Shown piece by piece: positions 6,346 to 10,510 of a stretch of 10,510 bases of DNA. The stretch is from Zygnema cylindricum. Its lineage: Eukaryota; Streptophyta; Zygnematophyceae; Zygnematales; Zygnemataceae. Where the stretch lies: NCBI GenBank assembly GCA_037447655.1, contig JBBHKE010003414.1:1-10510 (forward strand). Direction: 5' to 3'. Within the stretch, counting starts at the first letter, position 1; the number at the start of each line of letters is the position of its first letter. The notes under the pieces are model-generated. The model had not been told where the DNA came from. It ran no database searches and was given only the letters and a program-made list of their open reading frames with translations. The translations under genes and the position numbers were made by a program.

Positions 6346-8287
6346 TGTGCGGATTATAGTACAGGACGCCCTCCACCTCCCTTTGACCTTTATTTGTTCC
6401 TATCCCACGGATGTTAGACCTTGGCACCTCCTTTTCATGTTTTCTCTTTGGGTTCTAGTCTTACCACGCCGTGGAGGTGGTAGCGGGGCCCGAGAAACTA
6501 TGGCTTGTTGCCGTCGATTCCTTCGAGGTGATTGGAAGGCCCTTCACGCCGAGCACGAGGATCGAGTTGCGAGTGTTTCCTTCACACCACGTGGTAGATC
6601 TAAGACTTTAGATCTACCATCCTCTTATCGTCGTGCGGTTCATTTGGGCCGAGTTGGTGAGCTCTCTCGAGCGGTTCGCGCCCTCCAACAGTTTAATCCT
6701 GCTCCTCGGTCTACTAAGACTATCGAGATTCTTCGATCTCTCCATCCACCGGCTCCCAACCCTCAATCCCCCTCTATTCACACCTTTGAGCCATCAGAGT
6801 GTTTTATCCTAGATCGAGACGCTTTCAGTAAAGCCCTTACAACTTCTCCACATCTTTCAGCAGGGGGTCCATCGGGCACAGTTTATGAGTTATTTCGCAA
6901 CGTCTTGCCTCCGGAATCAGGTGCACGAGGTTTTGATGTGTTTTTTCGAGTTTGTTCTCTTATTCCCGGTGGTACTGTTCCCTCTCGTATATGTGATCTC
7001 CTTACGGCCTCCCACCTTGTAGCTGTCACCAAACCCAATGGGGAAGTTCGTCCTATTGTCGTGGGCGAGGTGTTGTACCGATTGGTGGCCCGTGCCATCT
7101 GCATCCAGCTCCAACCCGCTTTCCATGATTATTTCTCTCCTCGTCAGTTTGGAGTGGCAACCTGGGGAGGTTGTGAAGCTGTGGTCCACGGGATCCGAGC
7201 GTTGTTGGATGCCCATCCGGATTATTTAGTCCTTCAAGTTGATGTTTCTAATGCTTTCAATACAATGGGTCGTAATGGCATTTTTTCAGAGCTTATGGCT
7301 GCACCTTCTCCAACTATCCAAATATTTCCTTTTGTGAGGGCCTTTTATTCTTTGAGCAGCAGCCTCTCTTTTTCCATTGATGGTGATTTGGTCCCACTTT
7401 CTTCCACGACCGGCACTCGTCACGACGATCCACTTGGAGGCTCTTTGTTTGCCCTTGCTCATTACCGAGCCCTCCGAGCTTCCGCGGCGGCTTTTCCATC
7501 TTGCCTCTTCCCTTTAGTTGCGGACGACACACACATTATCCGTCCTTGGGACCAAGTTATACCGGCCTATACCTTTTTCAAGGATCGTTTCGCGGAACTC
7601 AATCTTTTTGTCCAACCCACTAAGTGTGTTGTGTGGTCCCCCAATGCTTTTCCTCCTTCTTTCATTCCACCTCTTGGTTTTCAGACTCCTCCATCAGAAG
7701 GCATTCGTGTGTTAGGTTGCCCTCTCGGTTCTGATCTATACATCAAGCAATTTCTTGATTCTGCTCTTCAGACAGATTTGTCCCATGTGGATGACCTTCC
7801 TAACCTTTCCGGTCCCCAAGTGGCTTTTGCACTTTTAACTCGGTGTTTCCCCCATCGCCCCTCCTACCTAACTCGTACTTCCCTTCCCACTCCTACTTTT
7901 GTGTCGTCCCTTTCTGCAACTGACGATCGGCTCATGTACATCCTTCATACTTTGTTAGGTTGTGGGGCTTTTGATTGTGAGTCTGGGCATGCAGCCCGTA
8001 TCCAGGCTAATCTTCCAGTCTCTGCAGGTGGTTTGGGTTTACTGTCGACGGCCCGTGTTGCTCCAGCTGCCTATTTGGAAAGTTGGTGCCTTGTTGCTTC
8101 CAGTATCGTCTCTCGTTTTTTGGCTGGGGACACTCCTATTCTTGCTACTAATGTACCCCGAGTTTCGGACGGTGTGCTCGCCCTCCAGCGGTCCCTTCTC
8201 GATGCATCTCCTTCTCTTACTCTTGCTGCTATCGCGGATATGCCAGTTCTTTCCACTCTTGTTTCGACATCAGTTGCACGTGTTTAG
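6296..8287 (+). CDS. Reverse transcriptase region of the copy 2 non-LTR retroelement (ORF fragment ending at a premature TAG)
   Basis: This 663-codon open stretch contains the reverse transcriptase that would copy the element mRNA at the nicked target. An N-terminal block (LLFMFSLWVLVLPRRGGG, then FLRGDWKALHAE) precedes the RT. The RT starts near residue 165 with LTTSPHLSAGGPSG. Motif A is LQVDVSNAFN with Asp at residue 316. Motif B is altered, RHDDPLGG at residues 375-382 where non-LTR enzymes have RQGDPL. Motif C is VADDTHI with the Asp pair at 410-411. Thumb and connector follow (IRVLGCPLGS, QVAFALLTRC, SAGGLGL). The ATG at 6296 is probably not the real start, because homology-like sequence continues upstream in another frame. 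The TAG at 8285-8287 replaces a Gln found in copy 1, so this is a truncated part of a longer frame. Confidence 0.85.
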   Translation: MIWDHPRPRLYTRIPMVVRIIVQDALHLPLTFICSYPTDVRPWHLLFMFSLWVLVLPRRGGGSGARETMACCRRFLRGDWKALHAEHEDRVASVSFTPRGRSKTLDLPSSYRRAVHLGRVGELSRAVRALQQFNPAPRSTKTIEILRSLHPPAPNPQSPSIHTFEPSECFILDRDAFSKALTTSPHLSAGGPSGTVYELFRNVLPPESGARGFDVFFRVCSLIPGGTVPSRICDLLTASHLVAVTKPNGEVRPIVVGEVLYRLVARAICIQLQPAFHDYFSPRQFGVATWGGCEAVVHGIRALLDAHPDYLVLQVDVSNAFNTMGRNGIFSELMAAPSPTIQIFPFVRAFYSLSSSLSFSIDGDLVPLSSTTGTRHDDPLGGSLFALAHYRALRASAAAFPSCLFPLVADDTHIIRPWDQVIPAYTFFKDRFAELNLFVQPTKCVVWSPNAFPPSFIPPLGFQTPPSEGIRVLGCPLGSDLYIKQFLDSALQTDLSHVDDLPNLSGPQVAFALLTRCFPHRPSYLTRTSLPTPTFVSSLSATDDRLMYILHTLLGCGAFDCESGHAARIQANLPVSAGGLGLLSTARVAPAAYLESWCLVASSIVSRFLAGDTPILATNVPRVSDGVLALQRSLLDASPSLTLAAIADMPVLSTLVSTSVARV

Positions 8288-9121
8288 GAATCCATTTCTG
8301 ATAAGGCTGTCGCCGCTATTAAGTTCGAGCTTCTCGAGGCGCTTCCTTCTAATACTTCGCGTGCACGCTTTCTTTCCTGTGGCGGACCTGGTTCAGGAGC
8401 TTGGCTTTTGGCTATCCCTATCTTATCTACCCTCCGATTCACCCCGGCTCAATTCACCACGACCCTTATGTTTCGGCTTGGCCTCCCTCATCCACCTTTG
8501 CTTGGCTCTCTTGTTTGCTCTTGTGACCACATTCTGGATCCCGACGGCATTCATTTGCTTTGTTGCTCCCACGAAGGCGAGTTGATTCATGCGCACGACA
8601 CGATTCGAGACACCATTGCTTCTATTGCTTCCGAGGGAGGATATTCTGTCCGTCGGGAAGTTTCCCACATTATTCCTTCCTGTCGGATTGACATTGTATT
8701 ACTTGATGGTGCGCGTCGTACATTTGGTGAAGTTGTTTTGGCAAACCCTACTTCTGATACTGTTGTCAGTCGGGCAGCTCGACATGTGGGCGTGGCCGCA
8801 CGCGACGCGGCTAGGAGGAAGGAGCGTGATTATGCTCATCGCGATATTATGGATGGTTTCATTCCGATGGCGGTGGAGATATTTGGTTGTTTGGGTGTGG
8901 CTTTGGACGAGTTTCTCCGTGCTTGTGGTCGGCGTTCGTTTGAGCGGTGGGACCTGGGAGCCCTTCAGTTTCAGTACTTACTTCCTTTTACCGCCCTTCA
9001 GCGAGTGCAGGCTTCTATCCTACTTGGATCGTCTATTGCGGCTACGGATCGTCGATGTGTCCCGGAACTCCCTCCTCGTGCTCCTCCGGGGTTCGGGGAC
9101 TTACGTGGTTGCTTTGCGTAG
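8288..9121 (+). CDS. Zinc knuckle and restriction-like endonuclease region of copy 2 (same frame, after the premature TAG)
   Basis: This continues the RT frame for 277 codons to TAG 9119-9121; no in-frame ATG is needed if it is one protein. A CxC...H...C zinc knuckle has Cys codons at 8516 and 8522, His at 8552 and Cys at 8561 or 8564, followed by HAHDTIRD. The PD-(D/E)XK-like nuclease core follows: RREVSHIIP, then RIDIVLLDG with Asp at 8690, then FGEVVLANP with Glu at 8729. A helix GVAARDAARRKERDYAH and the block FIPMAVEIFGCLG come next. This order matches the C-termini of restriction-like-endonuclease retrotransposons, where the nuclease nicks the target site. Copies 1 and 3 cover the same region with clear similarity, which supports the frame. 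The catalytic assignment is by pattern only. Confidence 0.82.
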   Translation, partial: ESISDKAVAAIKFELLEALPSNTSRARFLSCGGPGSGAWLLAIPILSTLRFTPAQFTTTLMFRLGLPHPPLLGSLVCSCDHILDPDGIHLLCCSHEGELIHAHDTIRDTIASIASEGGYSVRREVSHIIPSCRIDIVLLDGARRTFGEVVLANPTSDTVVSRAARHVGVAARDAARRKERDYAHRDIMDGFIPMAVEIFGCLGVALDEFLRACGRRSFERWDLGALQFQYLLPFTALQRVQASILLGSSIAATDRRCVPELPPRAPPGFGDLRGCFA

Positions 9122-9380
9122 ATTTTTAGTTATGTTGGGGTTTTGTTGTTAGGTGTTTGCTCTTTCTTTTGGTGTTTCGTTTGTTGTTTTTTGCTTTTTT
9201 GCGTGTTTTCCGTCTACTAGCTGTCATTTCGTGTTTTCGTTGGTTTTGCCTTGCTCATCGTTTTATTTTTTTCCCCCAACATGTAGTTTTTCAATTTTTG
9301 CCGTGCTATTTCTCTTTTGTTCCCATGGACTCAGATGGTTTACCATCGCGCTTTTTAATAAAGTCAGCCCCTTTTTTAAA
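9122..9380 (+). other. 3' UTR of retroelement copy 2
   Basis: This T-rich stretch follows the stop codon. Near its end is a 6-bp stem, GATGGT-TT-ACCATC (9334-9347), then GCG-CTTTTT and AATAAA at 9357-9362, matching copy 3. The ORF-like stretch at 9153-9452 is Phe/Cys/Ser-rich translation of T-rich DNA and runs past the element end, so it is not called as a gene. No long poly(A) tail is present, and the next repeat begins at once. Confidence 0.6.
9334..9362 (+). promoter_or_regulatory. Conserved 3'-end hairpin and polyadenylation-like signal of copy 2
   Basis: The hairpin GATGGT-TT-ACCATC is followed by CTTTTT and AATAAA. Copy 3 has GATGGA-TTTT-TCCATC, GCACTTTTT and AATAAA. Copy 1 has a different stem (CCAAC/GTTGG) before CTTTTT and an A-rich end. 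Some non-LTR elements need a 3' stem-loop for template recognition by their reverse transcriptase. That role here is inference. Confidence 0.5.
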
Positions 9381-9393
9381 AAACTGAAGTACT

Positions 9394-9522
9394 ATAAGTC
9401 TTGTACGGAAACATTAAAACGCACAAAACGAAATAAACTTTTTACATTATAATAAAAAAAATAGTATAGTGTACAAAGTTTATCTCGTTTCATGCATTTT
9501 AATATTTCCGTACAAGACTTAT
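9394..9522. mobile_element. 129-bp near-palindromic MITE-like insertion
   Basis: The left end ATAAGTCTTGTACGGAAA and right end TTTCCGTACAAGACTTAT are perfect inverted repeats of 18 bp. The similarity continues to the centre near 9458, with about eight mismatches per 60-bp arm. It interrupts the left terminal repeat of the surrounding element. Flanking octamers GAAGTACT (9386-9393) and GAAACACC (9523-9530) resemble a decayed 8-bp target-site duplication, and the uninserted counterpart reads GAAGTACC. Alternatively a TA duplication could be drawn two bases inside. It has no coding capacity. Confidence 0.8.
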
Positions 9523-9538
9523 GAAACACCGCGAATCG

Positions 9539-9572
9539 TAATTAGAGTAAAGAAATAATTAGTGTAAAGAAA
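9539..9572. repeat. 17-bp tandem duplication
   Basis: TAATTAGAGTAAAGAAA (9539-9555) is followed directly by TAATTAGTGTAAAGAAA (9556-9572), with one difference. Inverted versions of its core (TACTCTAATT, ACTCTAATTT) occur near 9638-9660. Confidence 0.85.
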
Positions 9573-10012
9573 TGAAAAAAATAATTAACGTTATCAATTC
9601 TAATTTGAGTAATAAATTGTTTTCAAAAAAAAAAAATACTCTAATTTATCAATAACTCTAATTTAGATTTCTTACCGTAATAATTATCCGCGGTAAATAT
9701 CTCTACTGTAACTTAGGTACATGTACAGAATCTGACAGAACGTACAGTTCCACGTCATTATGACGTTTGCACTACGCGGTTTGTGAAAACGCAGTTACAT
9801 GATAACGGCCTGTATTAAATCATTTTCTGTTTTTTTCTAGTTAATAAAGTACAATTTTGCACGGCCAGACACCCACCGTACGCCACACTATTTAGAACGA
9901 CAATATATTAGAGTTGTTAACGCTGATTCAAAAAGTACCTTAAATAATGGAAATAACAATTTAGAATTATGTACTCTATTTAGGGTGATAGAGTCAATAT
10001 TTGGGGCGGCGG
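9573..10012. other. AT-rich interior of the small inverted-repeat element, no gene
   Basis: No ORF of note is present. Palindromic sites include GTACATGTAC (9717-9726), ACGTCAT-T-ATGACGT (9752-9766) and a TTACCG...CGGTAA pair near 9672-9696. No transposase-like coding sequence is visible, which is consistent with a non-autonomous element. Confidence 0.5.
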
Positions 10013-10035
10013 AATTAGCGTACATAACGCTAATT
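10013..10035. repeat. Perfect 8-bp stem, 7-nt loop hairpin at the inner edge of the right terminal repeat
   Basis: AATTAGCG (10013-10020), loop TACATAA, CGCTAATT (10028-10035). It overlaps the inner end of the right terminal repeat of the small element. Confidence 0.75.
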
Positions 10036-10060
10036 ACGATTCGCGGGGTACTTCAGTTTT

Positions 10061-10147
10061 GAGAGGTTTCGTTTCAATTTGCTTCTAAGTTCAATGTAGC
10101 GCTTGACGATTAAGTTTAAATTTTTCGGCTAAGTTAGAATCCAAACT
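10061..10147. other. Short spacer before the right inverted-repeat arm
   Basis: This AT-rich stretch has no ORF, repeat or RNA gene that I can recognise. Confidence 0.4.
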
Positions 10148-10483
10148 TGCTCTCACCGTGGAGCTCACGTAAAGACAAAAAGTGACTGTGCGCAACACTT
10201 TTATTTACATGTGGTTGCCGCAGTTTTGTTACCGTAAACCTTGGCCGGCCGTGTGAATTACTGTTTTTATTATGACGTTCGACGTTCGCAAGCGCGGCAA
10301 AATTTTAAGCGGTTGAAACAATATTTTGAAAGTCGAAGATGTCCAACCGATTAATCGTCAAATTTTGACTCAACGGTACTTTCCTTGTACCATTATGTAC
10401 TTCAAACGTACAACCTTTGACAAAATGACGTAAGTGACTGTGCGCAACCAAAACAGTCACTGCCATGATCAATTCCCTTAAAT
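10148..10483 (-). repeat. Right arm of the ~290-bp inverted repeat (partner 4046-4345)
   Basis: This is the reverse-complement counterpart of the left arm, matching from TGCTCTCACCGTGGAG at its inner end to CATGATCAATTCCCT at its outer end. It is longer than the left arm because of an insertion of about 38 bp around 10416-10455. That insertion contains a second exact copy of AAGTGACTGTGCGCAAC (10180-10196 and 10432-10448) and forms the inverted pair GTGACTG (10434-10440) / CAGTCAC (10454-10460). The window ends soon after, so whether the repeat continues outward is unknown. Confidence 0.85.
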
Positions 10484-10510
10484 GATTAATTTATCATTGG
10501 TTTATGGTAT

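Larger units (their letters stand above)
6022..9380 (+). mobile_element. Non-LTR retrotransposon with restriction-like endonuclease, near full-length but inactivated (copy 2)
   Basis: One interrupted ORF of about 1,030 codons runs from a candidate ATG at 6022 to TAG at 9119-9121, followed by a T-rich 3' UTR with a hairpin and AATAAA. The domain order is N-terminal region, reverse transcriptase, thumb/connector, CxC...H...C zinc knuckle, PD-(D/E)XK nuclease. No apurinic endonuclease domain, integrase, protease or LTR is present. This places it among elements using a restriction-like endonuclease, as R2, CRE and NeSL do; the exact clade needs a phylogeny. Inactivating changes are TAG at 6109, a +1 frame change near 6295-6345, a changed RT motif at 7421-7432 and TAG at 8285. 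The end at 9380 is set by the outer boundary of the next inverted-repeat element. Confidence 0.85.
9380..10060. mobile_element. Small non-autonomous element with ~30-bp terminal inverted repeats, split by a MITE-like insertion
   Basis: The right end (10030-10060) reads CTAATTACGATTCGCGG then GGTACTTCAGTTTT. The left end carries the reverse complement in two pieces, AAAACTGAAGTAC at 9380-9392 and CCGCGAATCGTAATTAG at 9529-9545, separated by the 129-bp element at 9394-9522. The interior is AT-rich and has no coding signal. Without the insertion the element would be about 540 bp. I found no convincing target-site duplication at the outer ends, so the superfamily is unassigned. Confidence 0.7.

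Noticed and set aside
2698-8287. Genetic-code reassignment of stop codons
   Set aside because: In-frame stops in these copies include TAA for Glu, TGA for Arg and TAG for Gln, three different amino acids by single-base change, which is what random decay gives. Only the TAG question is kept as a low-probability alternative.
7962-9152. Leu/Phe-rich plus-strand ORFs (7962-8585, 8589-9152) overlapping the retroelement
   Set aside because: They are in a different frame from the conserved domains and are hydrophobic from T-rich codons. The reading supported by copies 1 and 3 is the frame of 6296.
9153-9452. 99-codon Phe-rich ORF after the retroelement stop
   Set aside because: T-rich 3' UTR translated by chance. 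It runs through the conserved hairpin and into the next mobile element.

Overview
The window reads as nuclear, non-coding-rich eukaryotic DNA made almost entirely of repeats. Nothing in it is bacterial: no operon, no ribosome-binding sites, no rRNA or tRNA. There are long homopolymer runs and microsatellites, and every real coding signal belongs to one family of non-LTR retrotransposon (LINE-like). These proteins run reverse transcriptase, then a CxC...H...C zinc knuckle, then a PD-(D/E)XK restriction-like endonuclease. From memory, related proteins occur in land plants, algae and oomycetes. A streptophyte host is my best guess but is not proven by the sequence.

Layout. (1) About 80-1345, minus strand: a 5'-truncated C-terminal copy ('copy 1') with its 3' UTR. 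(2) 1346-2547: AT-rich spacer with a 23-bp triplicate, a perfect 8-bp hairpin and a 20-bp duplication. (3) 2548-3175, plus strand: a shorter, stop-riddled 3' fragment of the same subfamily ('copy 3') with its 3' UTR. (4) 3290-3890: a two-copy array of about 262 bp built from short TACGAAAA-like subrepeats. (5) 4046-4345: left arm of a long inverted repeat whose partner is at 10148-10483. (6) 4823-5176: a 67-bp minisatellite. (7) 5273-5870: low-complexity DNA with very long C and A runs and three copies of a TATACCCC...ACCGATACT cassette. (8) 6022-9380, plus strand: the longest copy of the retroelement ('copy 2'), covering nearly the whole protein but broken by two in-frame TAGs and a frameshift, with a changed RT motif. 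(9) 9380-10060: a small terminal-inverted-repeat element that carries a 129-bp near-palindromic MITE-like insertion. The opposite arm preserves what looks like the uninserted site. (10) 10148-10483: right inverted-repeat arm.

How the parts relate. The retroelement protein would copy its own mRNA at a nick made by its endonuclease (target-primed reverse transcription). Copies 1 and 3 are cut at their 5' ends, as that process predicts. All three copies carry a short 3' UTR hairpin followed by CTTTTT and an AATAAA-like A-rich tail, a candidate recognition site for the enzyme. No copy looks active. The pair of inverted arms encloses copy 2 and about 6.4 kb of other DNA. It may be the ends of a larger mobile element or two opposed copies of a dispersed repeat. 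I see no host gene.
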